In this document: piece by piece, positions 16,008 to 23,978 of the stretch
How the letters are laid out: each line of letters opens with the position of its first letter
How positions within the stretch are numbered: position 1 is the first letter of the stretch
From: Peribacillus kribbensis DSM 17871
GTDB lineage: Bacteria; Bacillota; Bacilli; Bacillales; DSM-1321
Length of the DNA: 64,000 nt
Direction: 5' to 3'
NCBI RefSeq assembly: GCF_000430765.1
Contig: NZ_AUMQ01000035.1
Location: forward strand, 17,527-81,526
Notes under the pieces: generated by a model
What the model was told of the DNA's origin: nothing
Database searches by the model: none
The model's input: the letters and a program-made list of their open reading frames with translations, nothing else
Made by a program: the position numbers and the translations under genes

Positions 16008-17438
16008 ATGGCCAAGGAATTTGTAAGAGATATTACGGCAATGGATGATGATTTTGCGCAATGGTATACCGATGTAGTGACAAAGGCAGATTTGATTGAT
16101 TATTCCAGTGTCAGAGGCTGTATGATCATCCGCCCTTATGGCTATGAGCTCTGGGAAAATATCAAGAAGGAATTGGATGTCCGTTTTAAAGAGACTGGAC
16201 ATGAGAATGTGTATATGCCGCTGTTTATCCCAGAAAGTCTTCTGCAGCGCGAGAAGGATCACATTGAAGGATTTGCTCCTGAAGTAGCCTGGGTCACTCA
16301 TGGCGGGGAGGAGGAGCTGGCCGAGAGGCTATGTGTCCGTCCGACTTCCGAGGTGCTTTTTGCAGAGCATTATAAAAACATTATCCATTCATACAGGGAC
16401 CTGCCAAAGCTGTATAATCAGTGGGCCAATGTTGTCCGCTGGGAAAAGACTACGCGCCCGTTTTTACGTACGCTGGAATTCCTGTGGCAGGAGGGCCATA
16501 CCTGTCATGAAACAGATGAAGATGCGCTTGAGGAAACAGTCAGAATGCTGAATGTCTATGCAGAGGTATGTGAAAAGGTGCTTGCGATTCCAGTGGTAAA
16601 AGGGCAGAAGACAGAGAAGGAGAAGTTTGCCGGTGCCAAGCTGACATACACCATCGAAAGCCTGATGCATGATGGGAAGGCCCTTCAATCCGGAACCTCC
16701 CACCACCTGGGGGATGGATTTGCGAAGGCATTTGGCATTCAATACACGGATAAAAACGGAAAGCTGCAGCATGTCCATCAGACTTCCTGGGGCTTTACTA
16801 CCCGGATCATCGGGGCCATGATCATGGTGCATGGGGATGACAGAGGTCTTGTGATTCCTCCAAATGCAGCTCCAATCCAGCTGATGATCGTCCCAATTGC
16901 CCAGCATAAAGAGGGTGTACTGGATTTTGCCTATAATCTGAAAGCCCAGCTTTCTAAAACCGTCCGTGCCGAGATCGATGCCAGCGATAAAAAGCCAGGC
17001 TGGAAGTTTAACGAATATGAGATGAAAGGTGTGCCTCTTCGCCTGGAAGTGGGACCAAAGGATATCGAAAATAACCAAGTGGTCCTGGCAAGGCGGGATA
17101 CTGGAGAGAAACAGATTGTTTCACTGGATGAAGTAGAAGCGAAGGTCGCTGAAACACTTTCAGACATACAAGATACTCTCTACAACAGGGCGTTGGAACA
17201 CCGTGAGGAAAATACTGCTTCTGTCATAACGTTTGATGAATTTAAACAAACGATTGAAGAAAAAGGCGGTTTTATTAAAGCCATGTGGTGCGGGGACAGG
17301 GAATGCGAGGATAAAATTAAAGAAGAAACAACCGCTACCTCCAGATGCATTCCTTTCGAGCAGGAAACGATTTCATCCAAGTGTATCTGCTGCGGGAAAG
17401 AGGCAGACAAGATGGTATATTGGGCGAAAGCCTATTAA
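16008..17438 (+). CDS. proS: Prolyl-tRNA synthetase, short archaeal/eukaryal-like type
   Basis: Charges tRNA-Pro with proline. This is the 476-residue type without the bacterial editing insert. Class II motifs are seen: motif 1 region [18 protein letters not shown], motif 2 [20 protein letters not shown], motif 3 [17 protein letters not shown]. The C-terminal domain ends in the zinc-type cysteines [18 protein letters not shown] with the terminal Tyr typical of the archaeal type. The start ATG follows GAGGTG by 6 bases. A T-box leader precedes it. Bacillaceae normally carry a long bacterial-type ProRS elsewhere, so this is likely an inducible second enzyme; that is inference. Confidence 0.93.
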   Translation: MAKEFVRDITAMDDDFAQWYTDVVTKADLIDYSSVRGCMIIRPYGYELWENIKKELDVRFKETGHENVYMPLFIPESLLQREKDHIEGFAPEVAWVTHGGEEELAERLCVRPTSEVLFAEHYKNIIHSYRDLPKLYNQWANVVRWEKTTRPFLRTLEFLWQEGHTCHETDEDALEETVRMLNVYAEVCEKVLAIPVVKGQKTEKEKFAGAKLTYTIESLMHDGKALQSGTSHHLGDGFAKAFGIQYTDKNGKLQHVHQTSWGFTTRIIGAMIMVHGDDRGLVIPPNAAPIQLMIVPIAQHKEGVLDFAYNLKAQLSKTVRAEIDASDKKPGWKFNEYEMKGVPLRLEVGPKDIENNQVVLARRDTGEKQIVSLDEVEAKVAETLSDIQDTLYNRALEHREENTASVITFDEFKQTIEEKGGFIKAMWCGDRECEDKIKEETTATSRCIPFEQETISSKCICCGKEADKMVYWAKAY

Positions 17439-17445
17439 TGACGAG

Positions 17446-17494
17446 GGACTGTCCAAAAAGTCAGGTTAGCCGGCTTTCTGGACAGTCCTTTTTT
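17446..17494 (+). terminator. Terminator after proS
   Basis: Ten-bp outer stem ggactgtcca / tggacagtcc around a 23-base interior that can pair further, followed by TTTTTTC. Confidence 0.88.
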
Positions 17495-17533
17495 CAAAAG
17501 TCTAGTCATTAAATGAAGTAACCAAAAAGTAAA

Positions 17534-17720
17534 ATAAGGGTAGATTTTCCACTTAAATTGAAAATGGAGCTTGTTTGGGGGGAGATAAGGGGAATTTTTC
17601 CCCTTATGCATAGAAAATCCCCCCTATTTTTGATTTTTTTAAGTTAATAGAGGGAATTTCTCCTCTTATTTACGCTCTTTTTAGCCTTCCTTACAAATTA
17701 AGGGGAATTTTTCCCACTAT
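17534..17720. repeat. Four spaced imperfect palindromes of the form AAGGGGAATTTTTCCCCTT
   Basis: Related units begin at 17534 (ATAAGGGTAGATTTTCCACT), 17585 (ATAAGGGGAATTTTTCCCCT), 17647 (ATAGAGGGAATTTCTCCTCT) and 17698 (TTAAGGGGAATTTTTCCCAC). Start-to-start distances are 51, 62 and 51 bases. Between and after them, GAAAATCCCCC occurs at about 17613 and 17732. The region has no coding potential. It may be a small family of intergenic repeats or a multi-operator site; neither is proved. Confidence 0.6.
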
Positions 17721-17783
17721 TCATCAGCTCGGAAAATCCCCCTGCTTCATTTTTAGGGACTTACCTGAGCCCCTTTGTCATAA

Positions 17784-18329
17784 TCAGCGGATCTTTACAT
17801 CAATAAATTCCTTTTCGGGGGGCTGTTCCTTTATCCAATTCTCTAAAAGCGGGCCATCCACTCCATACACCGGATCTTTGTCTGGAAGAGGTACCTCCTT
17901 AATATCTTCAATAGCAAGAAGCCGCTCCTCTTCTTTCCCTTTTCTCAGGTTGTACTCCATACCGTCGGGATAAGCTCCGGCAACCTCAAAATCCTCGCTG
18001 GAATCCAGTTTCTTATGCCCGGTGCCAGCTGGAAGGACCATCACATCACCCGGTTCCACGTTGAATTCTTTTCCTTTTTCGCCGCCAATCTGAAGACGGG
18101 CTGTCCCTTTTATAACGCCAAGCACCTCATGGGTATTGCTATGATAATGATGATAAGGAAAAACTCCGCCGCTCCAGCTGTTCAGCCAGTTGTTTTTGTT
18201 AAAAATTCCTTCTGTCTTTTCTGGATCTTCAGCAAGAGCTCCTTTATAGATCATGACCGACAGGGAAGGATTATTTGGGATGCTGCCGTCATCTTGAAAA
18301 ACATGAGTTTCTACTGTAAGCTTTTTCAT
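17784..18329 (-). CDS. yjlB: Cupin-domain protein, YjlB-like
   Basis: A single-domain cupin of 181 residues and unknown substrate, close in length and sequence pattern to B. subtilis YjlB. The conserved cupin motif 1 is seen as PYHHYHSNTHEVLGVIKG (metal-binding His and Glu, about residues 59-76). Motif 2 is PGDVMVLPAGTGHKKLDSS (about 91-109). The start ATG at 18329 is preceded by GGGGGAT. It is monocistronic. A SigB-type promoter lies at 18363-18388, which agrees with YjlB being counted among general stress proteins in B. subtilis (from memory). Confidence 0.85.
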   Translation of the reverse strand: MKKLTVETHVFQDDGSIPNNPSLSVMIYKGALAEDPEKTEGIFNKNNWLNSWSGGVFPYHHYHSNTHEVLGVIKGTARLQIGGEKGKEFNVEPGDVMVLPAGTGHKKLDSSEDFEVAGAYPDGMEYNLRKGKEEERLLAIEDIKEVPLPDKDPVYGVDGPLLENWIKEQPPEKEFIDVKIR

Positions 18330-18362
18330 TTGAGATCCCCCAGTTTTTATTTTGCTAGAAAA

Positions 18363-18388
18363 ATTCCCTTTAATCTAAAACCTTAAAC
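18363..18388 (-). promoter_or_regulatory. SigB-type promoter of the YjlB-like cupin gene
   Basis: On the minus strand, GTTTAA (complement of 18383-18388), a 14-base spacer and GGGAAT (complement of 18363-18368). One -10 base differs from the SigB consensus GGGTAT. It lies 34 bases before the start codon. Confidence 0.75.
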
Positions 18389-18440
18389 TATCCTCACAGC
18401 GAAAAAAGACTTGCCAGCTGAAAAATCAGCCCGGCAAATC

Positions 18441-18862
18441 TCATCTGGTATCGGTATACATGCTGAATTTTTTCTCAAGGCGTTCCTGACCAAAAGATAC
18501 AATTGCGCAAATGACCCAGTAAATACATGCGAGCAATATATACATGGTCATATAATCAAACTCTCTCCCGCCTACAATCTTTCAATCACCGGAAATCCAA
18601 AGTACAGAAGAAAGAGGATCACAAGAATTGGAGCACCCCTCATGAATGAAATATAAACCCTGACAGGCCATTGAATCAGGAGGGAGGAAGAGGTACGCCC
18701 CAAAGCCAAAAAGAAGCCGAGCACGAGGCCGGCTCCCATACTGACAAAGGAAATGAGCAGTGTATACCCGATTCCCCGGAGGATATAGGGGAAGGATTTT
18801 ACAGCCAGCTCAGGATTGAACAGGTATTGCCATTGTATGCCATTTGGCTGACAGGCTGCAGC
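18441..18862 (-). pseudogene. Amino-acid ABC transporter permease, internally deleted remnant
   Basis: Two in-order pieces of a polar amino-acid permease remain. The N-terminal piece reads NGIQWQYLFNPELAVKSFPY, then ILRGIGYTLLISFVSMGAG and VYISFMRGAPILVILFLLYF, stopping after FPVIERL. The C-terminal piece (ending at 18441) reads EFDYMTMYILLACIYWVICA then IVSFGQERLEKKFSMYTDTR and a stop. The central part with the EAA loop that contacts the ATPase is missing, and no start codon remains. The remnant begins directly after the stop codon of the GNAT gene and in the same frame. It was transcribed leftward with that gene. It cannot make a working transporter. Confidence 0.85.
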
Positions 18863-19303
18863 TTAGAGGGTGTAATAATAAGAAATGAATTGTTCTTCTT
18901 TTAAGAATCCAAACTTTTCATAAAGGCTTTGAGCACTCAGGTTATCATGAGCAGTCTGAAGGGACAGGCCTTTTGCGCCGGTTTTTTTAGCATATCCTGA
19001 GGCAGCTTCCAGAAGGTTTCTGCCTGCCCCGGACTTTCTGGCGGTTTCATGGACATATAAATCGTTCAGGATATAGTCCTTTTTCATAGAAACCGACGAG
19101 TAGACTGGATACAGCTGAGTAAATCCGATATACTCTCCGTTTTCTACCGCAGCGAAAATTACGGAGTCTTTATGTATAAAGCGCTCTAATAAAAAATCCC
19201 TTGCTCCCTGTGGGTCGGAAGGCTGCTGATAAAACATGCGGTATAAGTTGAAAAGCTCTGCAATTCCTTCTAAATCCCCGATCGTGGCTTCGTAAACATT
19301 CAT
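18863..19303 (-). CDS. GNAT family N-acetyltransferase
   Basis: Acyl-CoA-dependent acetyltransferase of unknown substrate, 146 residues. The acetyl-CoA-binding motif A is YVHETARKSGAGRNLLEAAS (about residues 88-107). The C-terminal motif B is NLSAQSLYEKFGFLKEEQF. The start is the ATG at 19303 after GAGGTG; an upstream in-frame start at 19321 is less likely. Directly downstream lies the remnant of an amino-acid permease. In Bacillus, sulfur-compound uptake operons (ytm, yxe) also pair a GNAT enzyme with such permeases, so this may be the survivor of a similar operon. That link is inference. Confidence 0.85.
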   Translation of the reverse strand: MNVYEATIGDLEGIAELFNLYRMFYQQPSDPQGARDFLLERFIHKDSVIFAAVENGEYIGFTQLYPVYSSVSMKKDYILNDLYVHETARKSGAGRNLLEAASGYAKKTGAKGLSLQTAHDNLSAQSLYEKFGFLKEEQFISYYYTL

Positions 19304-19387
19304 TCCTAAACACCTCGTCAATTAATTTGGGTTGAGGCAATATCTACGGTTGTGATTTTCATAGTATCACATGTGTTGTCCGGAGAA

Positions 19388-19978
19388 TTAAGGCCGGGCA
19401 GCAGCCAGGCTTTGCTCGACCATCTCTAAAAAAATAAGCATGACACCGGGATCATCGGTAAGCTCAGGATGGAAGGAGCAGGCTAAAAGCTGTCCCTGCC
19501 TGGCCATGACAATTTTGTCTTCAAAGCGGGCTAATATCTCCACATGAGGTCCGGCTTCCACAATATAGGGAGCACGGATAAATACCGCAGGGAAGGGATT
19601 TAACGCGCCTTCTATAAGAAGTTCAGCCTCAAAGCTTTCCTTCTGCCGGCCATAGGCATTCCTCTGGACGGTAACATCCATTAAGCCGAGATGAAAATCC
19701 CTGATTCCCGCTAGCCTTTTTGCCAGGAGCACCATTCCTGCACATGTGCCAAATATAGGTTTCCCGGCTGCTGCGAAGGCTCGGATCTTATCCATGAATC
19801 CAAAATGATCCATCAGCTTCCTCATCGCCGTACTTTCTCCGCCAGGCATAATCAAACCATCCACTGCATCGAGCTGGCGCGGACGTTTCACCGCGACAGC
19901 GTCATGGCCGGCCTGGGTTATCTGTTTAACATGCTCTTCCACTGCGCCCTGCAGTCCAAGCACTCCGATTATTGCCAT
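19388..19978 (-). CDS. pdxT: Pyridoxal 5'-phosphate synthase glutaminase subunit PdxT
   Basis: Hydrolyses glutamine and feeds ammonia to PdxS for vitamin B6 synthesis. The class I glutaminase triad is complete: Cys79 in PIFGTCAGMVLLAKR and the His-Glu pair in CSFHPELTDD near residue 170. PGGEST at 45-50 forms the oxyanion site. It has 196 residues, the usual length. The start is ATG at 19978 with AAAGGAGC upstream; the longer frame to 20014 is unlikely. It follows pdxS on the same strand, but a gap of about 190 bases with a palindromic repeat separates them, much more than the usual tight pdxST spacing. Confidence 0.95.
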   Translation of the reverse strand: MAIIGVLGLQGAVEEHVKQITQAGHDAVAVKRPRQLDAVDGLIMPGGESTAMRKLMDHFGFMDKIRAFAAAGKPIFGTCAGMVLLAKRLAGIRDFHLGLMDVTVQRNAYGRQKESFEAELLIEGALNPFPAVFIRAPYIVEAGPHVEILARFEDKIVMARQGQLLACSFHPELTDDPGVMLIFLEMVEQSLAAARP

Positions 19979-19991
19979 GATGATTGCTCCT

Positions 19992-20072
19992 TTCGCCTTC
20001 GAGTCATAAGCCAATCAGTCCATGGGAAGAAAGGCGCTTCCCACGGCCTGCTCGTCTTATGCTTGTCGGGTC
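19992..20072. repeat. Imperfect palindromic intergenic element between pdxS and pdxT
   Basis: The stretch contains nested inverted repeats: CATAAG near 20004 with CTTATG near 20065, and TGGGAAG near 20023 with CTTCCCA near 20036. Flanking segments are GCCTTCGAGTCATAAGCC and CTGCTCGTCTTATGCTTG. It is non-coding and looks like a mobile-type short repeat (REP/bcr-like); only one copy is visible in this window. Confidence 0.45.
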
Positions 20073-20169
20073 TCTGCTTTTCATTGAGAAATTGTTTTTA
20101 AAAATTGTATGTGCGACATTCTGCTATTTACAAGTTTTGTTTGAAAAGCACCGCTTTCCGCTTTTTAAT

Positions 20170-21060
20170 TCACCATCCTCTATCTTGCATTCTGTCTTGT
20201 GGTTGGAGTTTGGTGATTTCGATTCCTTTCATGGCGGTTCCTAAGTCTTTGGATAGTTCGGCGATTAGGGTGTAGTCCTGGTAGTGTGTGGTGGCCTGGA
20301 CGATGGCTTGTGCGAATTTTTCCGGGTTTTCTGATTTGAATATGCCGGATCCTACGAATACTCCGTCAGCTCCGAGCTCCATCATGAGTGCGGCATCGGC
20401 TGGTGTGGCTACTCCGCCGGCAGCAAAGTTTACAACTGGGAGACGTCCTTCACGCTTGATATCCAGCAGCACATGGTAGGGGGCACCCAGGTTTTTTGCC
20501 TCGGTCATGAGTTCGTCATCACTCATGCTGACGACTCTGCGGATTTGGGCATTTACGGTGCGCATATGGCGGACAGCTTCCACAATATTTCCTGTTCCAG
20601 GCTCGCCTTTTGTGCGGAGCATGGAGGCTCCTTCTCCGATTCTTCTGGCTGCTTCACCTAAATCGCGGCAGCCGCAGACGAACGGAACGGTGTAAGTATT
20701 TTTCAGCAGGTGGAATTCTTCATCAGCAGGAGTGAGAACTTCACTTTCATCTATGTAATCTACGCCCATGGCCTCCAATACGCGAGCTTCCACGATGTGC
20801 CCGATGCGTGCTTTAGCCATGACAGGAATCGAAACAGCATTCAGCACTTCTTCCACAATTCGGGGATCGGCCATTCTTGCCACGCCGCCGGCTGCACGGA
20901 TATCTGAAGGAACCCGCTCCAATGCCATTACTGCCACAGCTCCTGCAGCTTCCGCAATCTTGGCCTGTTCTGCATTAATCACATCCATAATGACGCCGCC
21001 TTTTTGCATTTGGGCCATGCCTCTTTTTACACGGTCGGTACCAGTTAAGATCTGGGTCAT
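20170..21060 (-). CDS. pdxS: Pyridoxal 5'-phosphate synthase lyase subunit PdxS
   Basis: Builds PLP from ribose 5-phosphate, glyceraldehyde 3-phosphate and ammonia supplied by PdxT; it forms a dodecamer of TIM barrels. The 296-residue sequence is complete, with the catalytic lysine regions [20 protein letters not shown] and [18 protein letters not shown]. The phosphate-binding [20 protein letters not shown] is also present. AGGAGG precedes the ATG by 7 bases. It diverges from pdxR across 119 bases that contain repeats for the regulator. In many bacilli pdxST sits next to dacA or serS; here it stands with its own regulator. Confidence 0.97.
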   Translation of the reverse strand: MTQILTGTDRVKRGMAQMQKGGVIMDVINAEQAKIAEAAGAVAVMALERVPSDIRAAGGVARMADPRIVEEVLNAVSIPVMAKARIGHIVEARVLEAMGVDYIDESEVLTPADEEFHLLKNTYTVPFVCGCRDLGEAARRIGEGASMLRTKGEPGTGNIVEAVRHMRTVNAQIRRVVSMSDDELMTEAKNLGAPYHVLLDIKREGRLPVVNFAAGGVATPADAALMMELGADGVFVGSGIFKSENPEKFAQAIVQATTHYQDYTLIAELSKDLGTAMKGIEITKLQPQDRMQDRGW

Positions 21061-21129
21061 TTTAATTCCTCCTAAGTTGTTGAAAAATTTAATATACTCA
21101 GTATAAAATCGTTTCTGACTTGATTGAAA

Positions 21130-21165
21130 GTGTCAGTTTCATTTAAAATGATGAGGTCAGTTTTG
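21130..21165. promoter_or_regulatory. Probable PdxR operator between pdxS and pdxR
   Basis: GTCAGTTT occurs twice as a direct repeat at 21132-21139 and 21156-21163, and CTGAC at about 21116 forms an inverted partner of the first copy. MocR-type PdxR proteins bind repeated sites of this kind in pdxR-pdxST intergenic regions; the exact half-site is inferred. Confidence 0.5.
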
Positions 21166-21179
21166 AACGGGGGATAAAA

Positions 21180-22580
21180 ATGGATATGTTAACGTTTGGG
21201 CTGGAACGTTCAGGGGACAAGCGTCTTTATGAACAGCTCTATGACCATATAAAGCAGGAAATTACTGAAGGGCGCCTGGTCTTTCAAGCGAAAATGCCAT
21301 CGAAAAGAAAGCTGGCTGAATTTTTGCAGGTCAGCCAGAATACCATAGAAGCTGCCTATGACCAGCTGGTTGCTGAGGGGTATCTAGAATCTATTCCGCG
21401 CAAGGGCTATTATGTGATGGCATATGAAGAGCTTGAATTCAGTGGCGCCAAGGAACGGAGCAGGTCCGCGGCTAACGAATCTAAAGAAGATGATTTCTAT
21501 CATTTTCATCCGAGCCGTATTGATGCGGCTCCTTTTCCCTTTGCAAGGTGGCGGAAATATGCAAAGGACATGATCGGCGAAGAAAATCAGGATTTGCTCC
21601 TTCTAGGAGATTATAAAGGGGAGCCTGCGCTTCGGAGGGAAATTGCCTCTTATTTGTATCATTCAAGGGGAGTCATATGTTCCTTAGAACAAATTATTAT
21701 TGGTTCTGGAACGGAATACCTGCTTCCTCAGCTCGTTCACCTGCTTGGGGAAGCCGCCGTTTATGCCATTGAGGATCCAGGTTATCAGCTTACCAAACAT
21801 TTATTGAGCAGCAGGGGGAAGGAAGTCATTCCTGTCGAAGTGGATCAAGAGGGAATCAGTGTGGAGGGGCTGAAACGGACCGCTGCCGAAGCGGTATATG
21901 TCACACCCTCCCATCAGTTTCCCTTTGGAAGTGTTCTGTCCATAAACCGCAGAACCCAGCTTTTGAAATGGGCGCATCAAAAAGAGAACCGGTACATCAT
22001 TGAAGATGATTATGACAGTGAATTCAGGTACAGCGGGAAATCGATTCCTTCGCTGCAAAGCATGGATAAAGGAGAAAAAGTGATTTATCTCAGTACGTTT
22101 TCAAAATCGCTGATGCCTTCCCTGAGAATAGGCTACATGGTTTTGCCGCAGTCTCTGCTACGAAGATATGAACATGAATTTTCGTTTTACAGCTCCAGTG
22201 TGTCACGCTTTGATCAGCACATACTTGCTGCTTTTATGCGGGAGGGAGATTTTGAGCGGCATTTAAATAAGATGCGAAAAATTTACCGCAGGAAATTAGA
22301 AACTCTCGTAGAAGTCTTAAGGCCATACCAGGGTACCATTGGCATCATCGGGGAAAGTGCCGGCCTCCATGTGATTTTGACGGTCCGCAATGGAAAGAGT
22401 GAAGATGAGCTGATTGAACAGGCAGCAGGGGCAGGCATCCGGATTTATGGCCTCTCTAAATATTCTCTTCTTCCCGGAAAAAGAGAAGTACCACATATTG
22501 TGCTCGGATTTGCAGGCATTCCCCAGGATGAGCTGGAAAAAGGCATCAGGATGCTTGTGTCCAGCTGGGGATTCAGATAG
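21180..22580 (+). CDS. pdxR: MocR/GntR-family regulator PdxR (DNA-binding domain fused to aminotransferase-like domain)
   Basis: Senses PLP and controls the divergent pdxST genes. Residues 1-80 form a GntR winged helix (LYEQLYDHIKQEITEGRLVF, SKRKLAEFLQVSQNTIEAAY). Residues about 115-465 are a fold-type I aminotransferase-like domain with PSHQFPFGSVLS, the Asp region IIEDDYDSEFRYSGKSIPSL, and the PLP-binding lysine in STFSKSLMPSLRIGYMV. It has 466 residues, the usual MocR length. GGGGGA precedes the ATG. Divergence from pdxST is the classical PdxR arrangement and supports the specific name over other MocR types. The 258 bases that follow hold no recognised feature. Confidence 0.9.
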   Translation: MDMLTFGLERSGDKRLYEQLYDHIKQEITEGRLVFQAKMPSKRKLAEFLQVSQNTIEAAYDQLVAEGYLESIPRKGYYVMAYEELEFSGAKERSRSAANESKEDDFYHFHPSRIDAAPFPFARWRKYAKDMIGEENQDLLLLGDYKGEPALRREIASYLYHSRGVICSLEQIIIGSGTEYLLPQLVHLLGEAAVYAIEDPGYQLTKHLLSSRGKEVIPVEVDQEGISVEGLKRTAAEAVYVTPSHQFPFGSVLSINRRTQLLKWAHQKENRYIIEDDYDSEFRYSGKSIPSLQSMDKGEKVIYLSTFSKSLMPSLRIGYMVLPQSLLRRYEHEFSFYSSSVSRFDQHILAAFMREGDFERHLNKMRKIYRRKLETLVEVLRPYQGTIGIIGESAGLHVILTVRNGKSEDELIEQAAGAGIRIYGLSKYSLLPGKREVPHIVLGFAGIPQDELEKGIRMLVSSWGFR

Positions 22581-22838
22581 ATGTTTGCGTTTTCCCTGAA
22601 TCTATAGTCAAAAGGCCGGATACTCCTCGTATTCCACCTAAAATTATATACCCAAAACAAACACTGGTTTGGTAAGATGGTACTATCAGCCTTTTTTGAG
22701 TCAGCGTATATGCTGGACAAAGAAAACTGGGTTTTGGATGAAATTTTATATGCAAATGTGAGATTCTACTATATTTAGAGAATAAATAAAAGGGTAAGAA
22801 AAAGATGTGTAAATTTGTAAAGAAGGAGGGGGCGATAC

Positions 22839-23489
22839 TTGCTTAACAAGGTAAAAAACAAGTTTCCTTTTCTATTGCTTATGCTCGTTCATCCGCTTTT
22901 AGGATTTATTTATAAGCTGTTAAACGAAAATCCCCGCAAGGCAGCCAATATTACGACTGCTTTTGATCAGCATATACCCTTTGTTCCAGTATTCATTCTT
23001 CCCTATATGATTTGGTATGGGTATATATTTGGGTATTTAATTTACTTTTGCTTTAAGGATACAAAAGTATATATAAAATCTTTAATCACCATTACCATCG
23101 GTGAATGTATCTGCTTCATCGTATTTTTCTTCTTCCAGACCACTGTAATCCGTCCGGAAATTACCGAAGGAACACCCCTTTATGATTTAGTATCGTTTAT
23201 ATACAAAAGTGATATGCCATATAATTGCTTCCCAAGCATCCATGTCCTGACCACCTATGCGATTATGCTGGCATCGCTTCATATCAAGAACAAGCATATC
23301 ATCCATAGCATTCTGATCCAGGGGATGGGCAGCCTTATTATCCTATCCACTATGTTTGTAAAGCAGCATGTCGTCTGGGATATGGTAGGTTCTATGATTC
23401 TCGTATGCTATATTTACGGAATCACCTTTGAAATCTTTAAGATCCGTGTATCGGAAAAGGCTAAAACCATTGAAATTAAAAACGATTGA
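22839..23489 (+). CDS. PAP2 superfamily membrane protein
   Basis: A small integral membrane protein (216 residues, about six hydrophobic segments) of the type 2 phosphatidic acid phosphatase superfamily. The active-site pattern is partly seen: FPSIHVLTTYAIMLASLH (His in the SxxxH-like region) and KQHVVWDMVGSMILV (H-x3-D-like). It most resembles the inositolphosphotransferase-like branch. The start is TTG at 22839, with AAGGAGGGG about 8 bases before; no ATG is suitably placed. It is transcribed alone and ends at a hairpin terminator. The substrate lipid is unknown. Confidence 0.8.
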   Translation: MLNKVKNKFPFLLLMLVHPLLGFIYKLLNENPRKAANITTAFDQHIPFVPVFILPYMIWYGYIFGYLIYFCFKDTKVYIKSLITITIGECICFIVFFFFQTTVIRPEITEGTPLYDLVSFIYKSDMPYNCFPSIHVLTTYAIMLASLHIKNKHIIHSILIQGMGSLIILSTMFVKQHVVWDMVGSMILVCYIYGITFEIFKIRVSEKAKTIEIKND

Positions 23490-23494
23490 AGCTC

Positions 23495-23543
23495 AGCTGT
23501 CTCCGTACAGGACCTATAAATCCTGGCGGAGACGGCTTTTTTT
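23495..23543 (+). terminator. Terminator after the PAP2 gene
   Basis: Stem agctgtctccg / cggagacggct (one mismatch) with an inner small stem (aggac / atcct), followed by seven T. Confidence 0.85.
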
Positions 23544-23642
23544 GATCAGGGAAGAATCTGCATGCCCGTTTGCTTAGAACCATGTATAAAACAAGCATTC
23601 ATTCACAAAATAATATGGACCATGTTAAAGGGAGTGAAGGAA

Positions 23643-23819
23643 ATGAATGCAAACCGAGTAAAGCAGATCTTATCTTCATCCGCAGAGATTGATGTGCAGT
23701 ATAATGGCGTCTCTGTCTGGATTGACAGCTTAAACGAGGACGGGCGGACGGCCACGGTCCATGCCAGGGATATGGAAGAAAGAACGATTGTGGAGATAAA
23801 TGAGCTGCAAGAAATCTAA
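23643..23819 (+). CDS. sspH: Small acid-soluble spore protein, H type (SspH family)
   Basis: A minor spore protein of 58 residues made in the forespore. The start ATG at 23643 gives MNANRVKQILSSSAEIDVQY and continues NGVSVWIDSLNEDGRTATVH. This matches the SspH family, whose members are about 58-60 residues with NRVKEI near the N-terminus and VWI in the middle. AAGGGAGTGAAGG lies before this ATG. The longer upstream frame is not conserved. A terminator follows at 23829. With the alpha/beta SASP at 6475 it confirms a spore former. Confidence 0.9.
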   Translation: MNANRVKQILSSSAEIDVQYNGVSVWIDSLNEDGRTATVHARDMEERTIVEINELQEI

Positions 23820-23828
23820 TGATGGAGA

Positions 23829-23858
23829 AGGGCCCCGCTTATAGCGGGGTTCTTCTGT
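23829..23858 (+). terminator. Terminator after sspH
   Basis: Stem ccccgct / agcgggg with a short AT loop, followed by TTCTTCTGTTT. Confidence 0.8.
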
Positions 23859-23978
23859 TTATCTATTAGGCATAATTTTTTGTGTGTAATAAAGGGAAAC
23901 CTGTCCTTTTCGTTCGTAAAAAGAGGCGGTATTCTATACTATAGAGTTATATCCTGGATGTTTGGAGGAGTTTTTGTT

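Noticed and set aside
16464..17078. 204-residue minus-strand frame inside proS
   Set aside because: Antisense shadow of a well-conserved synthetase gene.
22581..22838. Possible small genes or regulatory element after pdxR
   Set aside because: Short frames on both strands lack ribosome sites and family resemblance; no stable hairpin with T-run was seen.
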